A stretch of 64,000 nucleotides of DNA from Paenibacillus sp. FSL H8-0048 (lineage in GTDB: Bacteria > Bacillota > Bacilli > Paenibacillales > Paenibacillaceae), in assembly GCF_038002825.1 (NCBI RefSeq), contig NZ_JBBODF010000001.1, forward strand, positions 4,402,001-4,466,000, given 5' to 3'. The translations under genes were made by a program, and so were the position numbers. The notes beneath the pieces were generated by a model. That model was not told the DNA's origin, searched no databases, and saw nothing but the letters and a program-made list of their open reading frames with translations. Of the stretch, positions 25,236 through 33,008 are shown piece by piece. The number at the start of each line of letters is the position of its first letter. Positions within the stretch are counted from its first letter, which is position 1.

Positions 25236-25841
25236 TTGAAAAAAAAGAAACAGAAAGAGACAGAGATACTGACACTGGAAAAAAAACAAGAAAAAGAAGG
25301 GATTGTCTCTCTACAGACTATATCAAAGGACCTTCATATCACTTATGAAGCAGCGTATTTAAGACTAAGAAAATTCCTTATGTATATAGGTGCTGATATT
25401 AAGACATTTAAAACAGATGATAATAAAATTGTATTTTTCAAGTCGGAAAAGGTAATTATTATTGAGTTATTAAAAGAAATGGGGGAATCGTATTTAGTAG
25501 CCCTCACTTCAAAAAGGCCTACTGGAAAATCTGTAGAGGAAATTTATCAAAACACAAAAGAATTCCTCTCTAGAATGAATTCAATCGTTAAGGACATCAA
25601 AGATATTGAACTACGAGAAGAATGGAAATTAACCTTACAGTTAATCACCAAAGTACAGGCAGAGGAGCTACATATTGATGTTATAAATAAAATTAAAGAT
25701 ATTGGAATTAAATTCAATGTACTGAAATATGAAGATTTGATTGAGGTTTATAAAGATATCAATGAAGGGTTGGACTATTGGGTAGCAACTCATCTTGAAC
25801 CAAAAATAAAAATCCTAACAGAAAATAATACCACAGTCTAG
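25236..25841 (+). CDS. Unknown HTH-containing helical protein
   Basis: About 201 residues if started at the TTG at 25236, which has GAGGAG 10 bases upstream; the open frame runs back to an ATG at 25125 without a visible binding site. After a Lys-rich start, VSLQTISKDLHITYEAAYLR looks like a helix-turn-helix; the rest is helical and charged. The gene is AT-rich compared with its neighbours, so it probably arrived separately. No family recognised. Confidence 0.55.
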   Translation: MKKKKQKETEILTLEKKQEKEGIVSLQTISKDLHITYEAAYLRLRKFLMYIGADIKTFKTDDNKIVFFKSEKVIIIELLKEMGESYLVALTSKRPTGKSVEEIYQNTKEFLSRMNSIVKDIKDIELREEWKLTLQLITKVQAEELHIDVINKIKDIGIKFNVLKYEDLIEVYKDINEGLDYWVATHLEPKIKILTENNTTV

Positions 25842-25866
25842 AAATATGTCAATTAAGACTTTTACG

Positions 25867-25904
25867 AGATGCACCTTTAATTCCTAAAGGGTGCATCTTG
25901 TTTT
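25867..25904 (+). terminator. Rho-independent terminator
   Basis: GATGCACCTTT and AAAGGGTGCATC form a stem, followed by TTGTTTT. Confidence 0.8.
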
Positions 25905-25950
25905 ATGATAAACGTGCAACAACAATTCATCATCAAAAAGGAGAATGGAA

Positions 25951-25974
25951 ATGCAATATATGAACTCCAGTTAA
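25951..25974 (+). CDS. Possible 7-codon leader ORF
   Basis: ATG, six codons (MQYMNSS) and TAA, with AAAGGAG 7 bases upstream, in the leader of the next gene. It may be a leader peptide, the start of a broken gene, or chance. Confidence 0.25.
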   Translation: MQYMNSS

Positions 25975-26081
25975 GCTAGTCATCGTCGCTCTTTCGCACC
26001 GCCTCTGCTCCTTGATAATTAAATAAACTTTGCGACTGCACTGTTTGAAAATTAATAAAAAAATGATTAGGAGTGATATCA

Positions 26082-26513
26082 ATGTCATACGAAACCGAGT
26101 ACGAAAACTTATTCAAAGAAAACAACGCACCACTAGAAGAAGGAATTCGAATTACTTTTCCTACCGAATTCAAATGCGATATCGAAAAGTTGCGTCCTTT
26201 CTTGCTCAGCCTCTATCCCTACTATGCTGCAACGGTGCACCTCGGAACCGAACGTGTGAGCATCACCTGCTTGAACGACATCGAGCGTGACCCAATGGTT
26301 CAATTCGCCGATATGCTCAACGTTGTGGCCTTAAGAGAGAATAAAATCTCTGATTTGCTGGAAGCACACGGGTTGCCAAAGGCTGATCTCACCCTGTATT
26401 TCAGCCAAATGGATTACGGTACCTTTGCCATCAGATCAACTGAAGAGATCTACGCTGATGAACTTCAATTATCCAGAATTAGATACCCGGAAAACGACTG
26501 GGATCAAGATTAA
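26082..26513 (+). CDS. Unknown small acidic protein
   Basis: 143 residues from the ATG at 26082 (MSYETEYENLFKEN), with AGGAG about 9 bases before it. Acidic, with YPYYAATVHLGTERVSITC in the middle; no family recognised. It is followed by two hairpins and then the replication-type block, and may belong to the same block. Confidence 0.55.
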   Translation: MSYETEYENLFKENNAPLEEGIRITFPTEFKCDIEKLRPFLLSLYPYYAATVHLGTERVSITCLNDIERDPMVQFADMLNVVALRENKISDLLEAHGLPKADLTLYFSQMDYGTFAIRSTEEIYADELQLSRIRYPENDWDQD

Positions 26514-26515
26514 AA

Positions 26516-26578
26516 GCCCGGCGTAATGCCGGGCCGCTCACAATCACTGCGGGTCCAGGGTCGCATCCTGGACTCGCC
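26516..26578 (+). terminator. Two successive GC-rich hairpins
   Basis: GCCCGGC-GTAAT-GCCGGGC (26516-26534) and GTCCAGG/CCTGGAC with outer GGG/CCC (26551-26578). No T-run follows either; they may stop transcription, protect an RNA end or act as a protein-binding site. Confidence 0.5.
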
Positions 26579-26622
26579 CTTAATATAACATACTTTAAAT
26601 GATGAGGGGCGAGGAATCAAAA

Positions 26623-27213
26623 ATGAAGAAGATAATTACGCGCACTATAAACAGACCACCTGCTGGAGCGTATTCCGGATTAATTTATGACTGGGATATC
26701 CTTGACGGATCTGCACCGGATGCTTCTGAAACTGAAGGGATTCTGATGCTGAAGGTAAAATTTCAGATCGGGAAACAGCATATAACAACCGAAAAACAAA
26801 CTCTACTACTTTGGGATATAGGCGACCCTATGTATAATCTATGTTCGCAATTCGATGTTCTTCCGGAGATAGGGGAAGATTTTGACTGCCAATGCTTCGT
26901 CGGACGAACTGCGGAAATCATTGTTGAAGAGGAAGAACGAGAGGGCAGGATTTACAGTACTATAGCCAATCTCCGCCCACTCCAATGTCCAGTAAACGTG
27001 GAACTACTTATTCGGACCAACGAGCAGGAAAGGCAACAAAGTGCTGCTCCGTCAATGGTAGAAGAAATTGTTGAGAATAGCGTAACTGCAATTGTGCAGC
27101 CCTCTCCCATGATTAAAAAAGTCCCGAAATCTAGAGGTATAGCGCCACCAAATCGTCCGAGAAAGCCAACTGGGCCTGTTCCGCCGGAATCACATCCGTG
27201 GAGCAATATGTAA
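26623..27213 (+). CDS. Unknown protein upstream of the primase/helicase-like ATPase
   Basis: About 196 residues from the ATG at 26623 (MKKIITRTINRPP), preceded by GAGG; the frame opens 8 codons earlier. The N-terminal two thirds are beta-rich (MLKVKFQIGKQHITTE) and the C-terminus is Pro/Arg-rich (PPNRPRKPTGPVPP). Its place directly before the ATPase (12 bases) is like that of the single-strand-binding or DUF669-like proteins next to replication genes of phages and elements, but I see no decisive motif. Confidence 0.55.
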   Translation: MKKIITRTINRPPAGAYSGLIYDWDILDGSAPDASETEGILMLKVKFQIGKQHITTEKQTLLLWDIGDPMYNLCSQFDVLPEIGEDFDCQCFVGRTAEIIVEEEEREGRIYSTIANLRPLQCPVNVELLIRTNEQERQQSAAPSMVEEIVENSVTAIVQPSPMIKKVPKSRGIAPPNRPRKPTGPVPPESHPWSNM

Positions 27214-27225
27214 AGGAGGGGCATC

Positions 27226-28704
27226 ATGCTAGACATTCACAGTCAACCCGACGATAAGTCTACTCAGGTGGGCCGAGAGGATACCAAAGAAAATCCAACC
27301 GATGCTCTCATCCGCATGGCCTCGGTAGCCAATCTTTTTTTGGACCAGCATCATGAACCTTACGCCTCAATTGAATCAAACGGTTCAAAGGTAGTTCATA
27401 AAGTTGGAGGTAAATCTTTTAAACAGTGGCTGTTCATTCGCTATTTTGAAGAGAAAGGAACTCCCCCTTCTGCTGAGGCTATCAGACAGACCTTACAGTT
27501 ACTTGAGGCACAGGCTCATATGAGGAATCAAGTACATCCCTTATTCTTCCGTGTTGCCGAGGCAGAGGGTATTATATACTACGACCTGGCTGACTCAGAA
27601 TGGCAGCATGTGCAGATTACCCAGCAAGGATACCAAATCACAAGGGAGCATCCTCTGTTATTTCAACGAAACACTTTAACAAAAACACAGGTGACTCCCG
27701 AAAACGGAGGTAAACTGAGCAACATTCTCAATCATCTGCGAATTAAAAATGATTTGGACGGCCTGTTGTTCATGATCTACTTGGTCACCTGCTTCATTCC
27801 TAACATCTCACATCCTGCTCTTATACTTTCCGGGGAGAAGGGTGCTGCTAAAACAACTACTGCAAGAATGATTCGTTCGATTGTTGATCCCTCTCACCAA
27901 GACATAGCTTTCATGCCCAAAGGGACGACAAACCTGGCCTTATCTTTATCCAGGCAGTTCATGCTCTCACTCGACAATATGGATACTTTACGGCCAGAGA
28001 CCAGTGATCTTCTCTGCATGGCAGTAACCGGCGGCAGCATTTCAAAACGAAAGTTGTTTACGGATGATGATGAAACCGTTCTTTCCTTCAAAGGCTGTCT
28101 GACACTTAACGGTATCGGTGTTGTAGCCAACCGTTCGGATTTTCTGGATCGTTCCATCCTTCTCGAGTTGGATCGTATAGACGAACATGACCGGATGGAA
28201 GAGGCGGAGATTTGGAGAGCGTTCGAAGCGGATAAGCCTCTTATTCTGGGTGCTATATTCGAGCTCATAAGCAAGGCAATGGTGACTTATCCTAAAGTTC
28301 ACTTGTCAGCCTTAAGTCGTATGGCGGATTTCACCCGTTGGGGATATGCCATTGCTCAAGCTGCCAACGTTGATGGCGACTTATTCCTCCAAGCCTACGA
28401 GAAGAATCGCAGCCGGATAAACGAAGAAGTCATGAGTTCAAATCCCGTTGCCACGGCAATCTGTTTCTTGATGGAGGAGCAAAGTCTATGGGAAGGCTCT
28501 GTATCCAAGCTTCTAGATGTCTTGGAGCAGATTGCCCTGAGCAAGAAAATCAATACTCGCTCTCGCTTATGGCCCAGGGCAGCACATGTTTTGAGCATCC
28601 GTTTGCAGCAGATCCGGTCCAATCTGGAGGAATACGGTATCTATTATGATATTCGGAATAAAGGCTTTGCGAAGGTGATCGAAATCGAAAAAAGAGAAAG
28701 TTAG
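27226..28704 (+). CDS. Primase/helicase-type ATPase of the element
   Basis: 492 residues. Walker A is GEKGAAKTTTARM near residue 205; LSLDNMDTL serves as a Walker-B-like strand, followed by MAVTGGSISKRKLFTDDDET, and LDRSILLELDRI. This is the helicase part of DUF927/NrS-1-like replication proteins on phages and integrative elements. The N-terminal 150 residues resemble no primase I recognise. AAGGAGG stands 6 bases before the ATG. A likely role is replication of the excised circle or stabilising it. Confidence 0.65.
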   Translation: MLDIHSQPDDKSTQVGREDTKENPTDALIRMASVANLFLDQHHEPYASIESNGSKVVHKVGGKSFKQWLFIRYFEEKGTPPSAEAIRQTLQLLEAQAHMRNQVHPLFFRVAEAEGIIYYDLADSEWQHVQITQQGYQITREHPLLFQRNTLTKTQVTPENGGKLSNILNHLRIKNDLDGLLFMIYLVTCFIPNISHPALILSGEKGAAKTTTARMIRSIVDPSHQDIAFMPKGTTNLALSLSRQFMLSLDNMDTLRPETSDLLCMAVTGGSISKRKLFTDDDETVLSFKGCLTLNGIGVVANRSDFLDRSILLELDRIDEHDRMEEAEIWRAFEADKPLILGAIFELISKAMVTYPKVHLSALSRMADFTRWGYAIAQAANVDGDLFLQAYEKNRSRINEEVMSSNPVATAICFLMEEQSLWEGSVSKLLDVLEQIALSKKINTRSRLWPRAAHVLSIRLQQIRSNLEEYGIYYDIRNKGFAKVIEIEKRES

Positions 28705-28873
28705 TTTCTCCATCTATTCGCAACCCTGCTGTCGCAACTTTCGCTTCTTTCGCTTACTACAGCTGGAGCGCGACTTGTTTATCCAAATATTCTAAATTGT
28801 ATTTACTGTATTTTGATATAAATATCATGATCTTGATGCCAAATTAATTATTGAAAGGGGCAACATCAAGATT

Positions 28874-29251
28874 ATGATTATCATCCAAGAATTGAATGAA
28901 TTAAATGCTCTAATGCCGGAAATCTACCCGAAGGACCTCTGCAACTTTGTTTCTGAACTGTTTACAAGCTTGCAGTCAGAGGCAGAACCAGGAGATGAGC
29001 AAGATCATTTGCTTCGGAATCCTCTCATTTTGTGTGAACCCGGTGACTCTCTGAGGATACTGCTGCAAGTGCATTCTATGGGACTGGAGTACGCCGAGAC
29101 TATTGGAATTACAGAAACCCTGGCTTTTAGAGTGGGTATCCTGCTGGACAACGACTGGCTGGCTCAGTATATCGTTCCGGCTTCCATTATGGACAGCGAG
29201 ACACTGGACTGGCTGACTGAACAGGCAGGGAGAACACCTGAACATGAATAA
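28874..29251 (+). CDS. Unknown small acidic protein
   Basis: 125 residues, acidic, no family recognised (MIIIQELNELNALMPEIYPK at the start). It overlaps the JAB/RadC gene by 8 bases, so they are co-translated. The preceding 170 bases contain AT-rich DNA that could hold a promoter. Confidence 0.55.
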   Translation: MIIIQELNELNALMPEIYPKDLCNFVSELFTSLQSEAEPGDEQDHLLRNPLILCEPGDSLRILLQVHSMGLEYAETIGITETLAFRVGILLDNDWLAQYIVPASIMDSETLDWLTEQAGRTPEHE

Positions 29252-29702
29252 AAAAGAAATCGCCAAGCGCATTCAAATTGTGTCGCTTCGCATGGTACGG
29301 GAGAAGCCTTCGCTACTCTATTCTCAAAGGGCCATTCGCAAGCCTGAAGATGCTGCCGAGTTGTTCCGTCAGTTCATTGAGGATTGTGACCGCGAATGCT
29401 TCTGTATCCTTTGCCTGAACACCAAGAATGAGCCTACTGCATTACACCAAGTCTCCTGCGGTACTCTGAATGCCTCTCTGGTCCACCCAAGGGAGACCTT
29501 TAAGCTGGCAATCCTGGCTAACTCAGCAGCTATTATCGCTGGCCACAATCATCCTTCTGGTGTACCTGATCCAAGTCCTCAGGACGTTGAGATGAACAAT
29601 AGGCTGGTTCACAGTGGGCAAATTCTTGGAGTCGAGCTATTAGATCATATCATCATCGGTGACGGCAGTTTTGTCAGCTTGAAAGAACGGGGGCTGATGT
29701 AA
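29244..29702 (+). CDS. RadC-like JAB/MPN-domain protein
   Basis: 152 residues. The metal-binding motif HNHPSGVPDPSPQD near residue 107 is diagnostic of the RadC family, with CGTLNASLVHPRETFKLAIL before it and LLDHIIIGDG after. It lacks the N-terminal helix-hairpin-helix of chromosomal RadC, as element-borne forms do. Despite the name, RadC proteins have no proven repair role. Its stop TAA overlaps the ATG of the next tiny ORF. Confidence 0.85.
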   Translation: MNKKEIAKRIQIVSLRMVREKPSLLYSQRAIRKPEDAAELFRQFIEDCDRECFCILCLNTKNEPTALHQVSCGTLNASLVHPRETFKLAILANSAAIIAGHNHPSGVPDPSPQDVEMNNRLVHSGQILGVELLDHIIIGDGSFVSLKERGLM

Positions 29703-29785
29703 TGAAGAAAGCGATCCTCGCCCTCATAACTGCCGTTACTCAGCTTGTCTTTGAAATTATTGACCATCGCAAACAAAAAGAGTAA
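29702..29785 (+). CDS. 27-residue hydrophobic peptide
   Basis: ATG overlaps the RadC-like stop (TAATG). The peptide is KKAILALITAVTQLVFEI followed by a basic tail DHRKQKE, an amphipathic or membrane-type helix. It is similar in shape to small toxins or leader peptides. Too short to assign. Confidence 0.4.
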   Translation: MKKAILALITAVTQLVFEIIDHRKQKE

Positions 29786-29799
29786 GAGGTGATAGGCAT

Positions 29800-29961
29800 A
29801 TGTTATACACTACTCGCGTCTCGCGTCAGAATTTGAATCAATATGCCACACAACCTGACTCCTTCTCCTGGAAGAAGTCCGATAAAACCCGGGAGAAACC
29901 CGAAAATTATTACGAACCTGCAATTGAGTTACTGGATAAAATCTTAAAGCGCCCTCGTTAA
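29800..29961 (+). CDS. 53-residue basic protein, unknown
   Basis: ATG at 29800 with GAGGTGAT 6 bases upstream. Soluble, Lys/Arg- and aromatic-rich (SFSWKKSDKTREKP), ending ELLDKILKRPR. It directly precedes the recombinase, the usual site of an excision factor; that role is a guess. Confidence 0.5.
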   Translation: MLYTTRVSRQNLNQYATQPDSFSWKKSDKTREKPENYYEPAIELLDKILKRPR

Positions 29962-29972
29962 ATTCCTTACTA

Positions 29973-30004
29973 TTGCAATGGTTCCCGAAAGGGAACTGTT
30001 GCAA
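29973..30004. repeat. 14-bp inverted repeat before the recombinase gene
   Basis: TTGCAATGGTTCCC-GAAA-GGGAACTGTTGCAA: the two arms match at 12 of 14 positions around a GAAA tetraloop. No T-run; it lies 26 bases before the recombinase start and could be a terminator-like or regulatory structure. Confidence 0.6.
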
Positions 30005-30030
30005 ATCATACCTCAAGGGGAGAGAAAGCA

Positions 30031-31590
30031 ATGATTAAAAAAGTAGGCAGCTACGGACGGTTCTCTGGAGATAACCAGCGGGAGGAATCTATTGACGCGC
30101 AACTGCGGGCTATTGAAGCTTATTGCAAGCAGAAAGGATATGTCATAGTAGAGACTTATATTGACAGAGCCAAATCTGCCACATCAGATAAGCGCCCCGA
30201 ATTTCAGAGAATGATAGCCGACAGCGGGAATAACAAGTTCGATTATATTATTGTGCACAAGCTAGATCGTTTCAGCAGAAATCGTTATGACAGCGCCTTT
30301 TATAAACGAAAATTAAATTTGAACGGAGTAAGACTCCTCAGTGTCACCGAGAACCTGGACGATTCCCCCGAGAGTGGTATCCTGGAATCAGTGATTGAGG
30401 GAATGGCTGAGTATTACTCCAGAAACCTTGCCCGTGAAGTAATGAAAGGCATGAAGGAAACGGCATACCAATGTAAGCATACAGGCGGACTTCCTCCTAT
30501 AGGATACTCTGTTGACCCAGTAACGAAGCGTTATCTTATTAATGAAGAGGAGCGGGGGATTGTAGAGACGACGTTCTCCATGTTTTTGGCCGGACACGGC
30601 TACAATCAGATTGTCAGGGAGCTTGCAGAGAAAGGATACCGCTCCCGCTATGGACGGCCTATTAGCAAAGGCAGTCTTCCCGTCATTCTTAACAATGAAA
30701 AGTATACTGGAGTATATATCTACAACCTGACAGACAGCAAGGATGCCGCTGGCAAACGAAATAGCAACCGCAAAAAGGAGGATGAAGACGTCATTCGGAT
30801 TGAGGGTGGTATGCCTGTGATTATATCCAAAGAAGACTTCTGGGCCGCTCAGGAAAAAATAAAAAATAATCAAGGGCGTCCTGGTTCCTATAAGGCAAAA
30901 GAAATGTATTTGCTGAGCGGATTGTGCTATTGCGGAGAGTGCCTTAAACAACTCGGCACTTTGTATTCAATGGCCGGAAACGTCAAGTACAGCGGGAGGA
31001 ATAAGCTCAAGTATGTAACGTATCGCTGCGGCAACAGAGATCGGACCAAGGAATGCAAAAACCCGGAACTAAGAAGAGAATACATTGAAAACTACGTCTT
31101 GGCACAACTCGAGGAGAACATATTCAACGATCAGGCGATTCCGATTCTCGTAAAGCAGCTAAATGATTTCCAAGCCTCGAAAGATCAAAAGCAAAAAGGC
31201 GAGCAAGTACGTTTGAACAAAGCCTTGGATGGGATTACCCGGCAAGTGGAGAACATCGTCAAAGCAGTGGCGGATGGATTTGCGAATTCCGCCCTTCTGG
31301 AGAAAATGAATGCATTGGAGGAACAAAGAGAAGAAATCGAGCAGCAGCTCTCAAAGATCAAACCTCCTATAAAAGAAAAAGCAGCCATCACAGAGGATAC
31401 TCTGCGACAACTGCTTTCCCGGTTCAAAGATGAAATTGCTGACCGCAACATACCGGAGATCAAAAAGTTCATCGGCAGTTACGTGAAGAAGGTCGTCATC
31501 TACAAAGAACATGTAGATGTCATCTTTAAACTGAATGTTGTGGATTTACAGGATGGAGCCGAGGGGAGTCGAACCCCTGTCCGAAGATAA
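30031..31590 (+). CDS. Large serine recombinase (integrase of the ssrA-integrated element)
   Basis: 519 residues. The N-terminal resolvase domain carries Ser12 in YGRFSGDNQ, with HKLDRFSRNRYD and EGMAEYYSRNLAREVMKGM as further family motifs. The recombinase domain with LPPIGYSVDP and the zinc ribbon (CYCGECLKQLG, later YRCGNRDRTKECKNPE) follow, then a coiled-coil segment at about 390-450. The last 12 codons (DGAEGSRTPVRR) are antisense to the ssrA 3' end, so the target supplies the C-terminus. AGGGGAG precedes the ATG. It would excise and insert the element at ssrA. It is transcribed toward ssrA, which is convergent. Confidence 0.9.
   Translation: MIKKVGSYGRFSGDNQREESIDAQLRAIEAYCKQKGYVIVETYIDRAKSATSDKRPEFQRMIADSGNNKFDYIIVHKLDRFSRNRYDSAFYKRKLNLNGVRLLSVTENLDDSPESGILESVIEGMAEYYSRNLAREVMKGMKETAYQCKHTGGLPPIGYSVDPVTKRYLINEEERGIVETTFSMFLAGHGYNQIVRELAEKGYRSRYGRPISKGSLPVILNNEKYTGVYIYNLTDSKDAAGKRNSNRKKEDEDVIRIEGGMPVIISKEDFWAAQEKIKNNQGRPGSYKAKEMYLLSGLCYCGECLKQLGTLYSMAGNVKYSGRNKLKYVTYRCGNRDRTKECKNPELRREYIENYVLAQLEENIFNDQAIPILVKQLNDFQASKDQKQKGEQVRLNKALDGITRQVENIVKAVADGFANSALLEKMNALEEQREEIEQQLSKIKPPIKEKAAITEDTLRQLLSRFKDEIADRNIPEIKKFIGSYVKKVVIYKEHVDVIFKLNVVDLQDGAEGSRTPVRR
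31553..31564 (+). repeat. Right attachment site core in ssrA
   Basis: ATGGAGCCGAGG, identical to 8384-8395. It covers the ssrA acceptor stem 3' strand and lies within the last codons of the recombinase gene. Confidence 0.65.
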
Positions 31591-31915
31591 CGGCACATAA
31601 GCTTCTACGAGTGTAGTTACAGTTTTGATGTCACCCTAGAAGCCCCCCGTAACCGGGTCCCCTTCGGGTCAGCCTGATTATCTTCTTCTGCTGACCCCAG
31701 GCGGAGACCAGACAGCGTATCCCACTACTTGTTAGCCCCTATCCCTGTCACATGGGCGATGCAGGGTAGAAGCACGCACACAGGTTATTAAGCTGCGAAA
31801 GCGTAGTTGTTTTGTTGTTTGCCGTTTAATAGGCTTTAGCGTTGATGAAGCGGACGCGTCCCCACTACTCGCTACTCATGCTCGAACTATCCCCGTCGAA
31901 TCCAAGAACGGCCCC
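31554..31915 (-). ncRNA. ssrA: Transfer-messenger RNA (tmRNA)
   Basis: The 5' end GGGGCCGTT near 31915 pairs (with one G-U) to the 3' end CGGCTCC at 31555-31561; the T-arm GGGGTTCGACTCCCC is intact. The tag frame is at 31788-31823 and reads GKQQNNYAFAA then TAA, the form I know from Paenibacillus. The 3' CCA is not encoded (TCC follows the discriminator A). It rescues stalled ribosomes with SmpB, encoded upstream on the same strand. Its 3' end is the attachment site of the element, which now separates it from the probable terminator at 8343-8370. A -10 is seen at 32029-32034. Confidence 0.95.
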
Positions 31916-32028
31916 TCATTAGAAAGGGCGCTTCGGATTAACGGATCAATGACAAGCACAAATGCCGATCCGGTACACAGCGATCTGACATAAGATGGCT
32001 GTTCAGAAGCTTCAAAATCTACTTACCC

Positions 32029-32057
32029 AGTATAGCACATTTATCATCACTTTAATA
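32029..32057 (-). promoter_or_regulatory. Probable ssrA promoter
   Basis: An extended -10 (TGCTATACT, with TATACT at 32029-32034) with a weak -35 about 17 bases upstream. It would give a precursor leader of about 107 bases before the mature tmRNA 5' end. Confidence 0.5.
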
Positions 32058-32107
32058 CGTGGGTTAACGGAAATGAAGGTTGAATCTGGAACGGCTGGCC
32101 GGGCCGG

Positions 32108-32587
32108 TTATCTCGCGACCTTCTGCTTCTCGCGCAGGGCACGCTGGATGTCACGTTGAGCGTCTTTTTTGGCAGCGGAGTCGCGTTTGTCGTATTGCTT
32201 CTTCCCCTTACCGAGGCCGATCAGCAGCTTCGCATAACCATTGCGTACATAGACCTTCAGCGGCACAATTGAATAGCCTTCCTGCTTGGACTGCCCGAGC
32301 AGCTTGTGAATCTGCGCCTTATGCATCAGCAGCTTGCGTGTGCGGGTCGGGTCCAATGGATTACTGCGGTTCCCCTGTTCAAACGGGCTAATGTGCATGT
32401 TGTGTACTTGAATCTCACCGTTACGGATGGTGGCAAAAGCATCGCCGATGTTCGCCCGTCCATTGCGCAGCGACTTAATCTCGGTACCGGTCAGTACCAT
32501 CCCCGCTTCGTAGGTGTCCTCAATAAAATAGTCATGGGAAGCTTTTTTGTTCTGGGCAAGCACTTTTCCGTCTGCTTTTTTACCCAT
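32108..32587 (-). CDS. smpB: SsrA-binding protein SmpB
   Basis: 159 residues: ASHDYFIEDTYEAGMVLTGT, EIKSLRNGRANIGDAF, NMHISPFEQGNRSNPLDPTR and the C-terminal basic tail KGKKQYDKRDSAAKKD are all typical. It binds tmRNA and carries it to stalled ribosomes. The ATG at 32587 has AAGGAG 8 bases upstream; a GTG three codons earlier is less likely. It lies just before ssrA on the same strand and after rnr, the usual order in Bacillales. Confidence 0.95.
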   Translation of the reverse strand: MGKKADGKVLAQNKKASHDYFIEDTYEAGMVLTGTEIKSLRNGRANIGDAFATIRNGEIQVHNMHISPFEQGNRSNPLDPTRTRKLLMHKAQIHKLLGQSKQEGYSIVPLKVYVRNGYAKLLIGLGKGKKQYDKRDSAAKKDAQRDIQRALREKQKVAR

Positions 32588-32784
32588 GAGCGTCACTCCT
32601 TACATCGTATCAAAAGATCTTTGGATCTAACTCCTGTTAGTTCAATCAGAAAACAGCAGAACATCAGGACTCAACTTATATTGTAACAAAGCCGGTATTG
32701 TTCACGCAAGCAAGCTGTCGGCCATAGCTGGTGCTTTATGATGACTCCGCAGCTTACTAACAGGTTGCTTGAGGATTGAAGAGA

Positions 32785-32979
32785 TTATTCTTTTATACGT
32801 TCAAAAATAAGATCCAGCACAGAAGCCTGTCCACCGGCCAGAAATGGCATGGGCACAAGGCTGTGCAGCTTCCAACCATCGGCAGCGTATCGATCGATTA
32901 CCTGCTTGTAATCCTCCTTTAATTTTCCGCTTATCGTTCCCACCGCAATTGATACATAATTGTATTCATATTTGGACAT
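32785..32979 (-). CDS. DUF4177-family small protein
   Basis: 64 residues, beginning MSKYEYNYVSI and containing YAADGWKLHSLVP, the DUF4177 pattern. Function unknown. GGGAGGTTA precedes the ATG. It stands alone between smpB and the broken protease gene. Confidence 0.7.
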   Translation of the reverse strand: MSKYEYNYVSIAVGTISGKLKEDYKQVIDRYAADGWKLHSLVPMPFLAGGQASVLDLIFERIKE

Positions 32980-33008
32980 TATTTAACCTCCCTGTAAGTT
33001 CAGCTTCT

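Larger units (their letters stand above)
8384..31564. mobile_element. Element integrated into ssrA by a serine recombinase, about 23.2 kb
   Basis: The sequence ATGGAGCCGAGG occurs at 8384-8395 and, in the same orientation, at 31553-31564, where it is the 3' end of ssrA. A large serine recombinase lies directly inside the right copy and reads into it. Everything between is accessory in kind: a broken retropepsin gene, a restriction-modification island, unknown genes and a replication-type block. Removal would join the ssrA body to the terminator at 8343-8370. No transfer (conjugation) or phage structural genes are visible, so it is best called an integrative mobilisable element or genomic island. 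Boundaries rest on the 12-bp repeat only. Confidence 0.7.
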
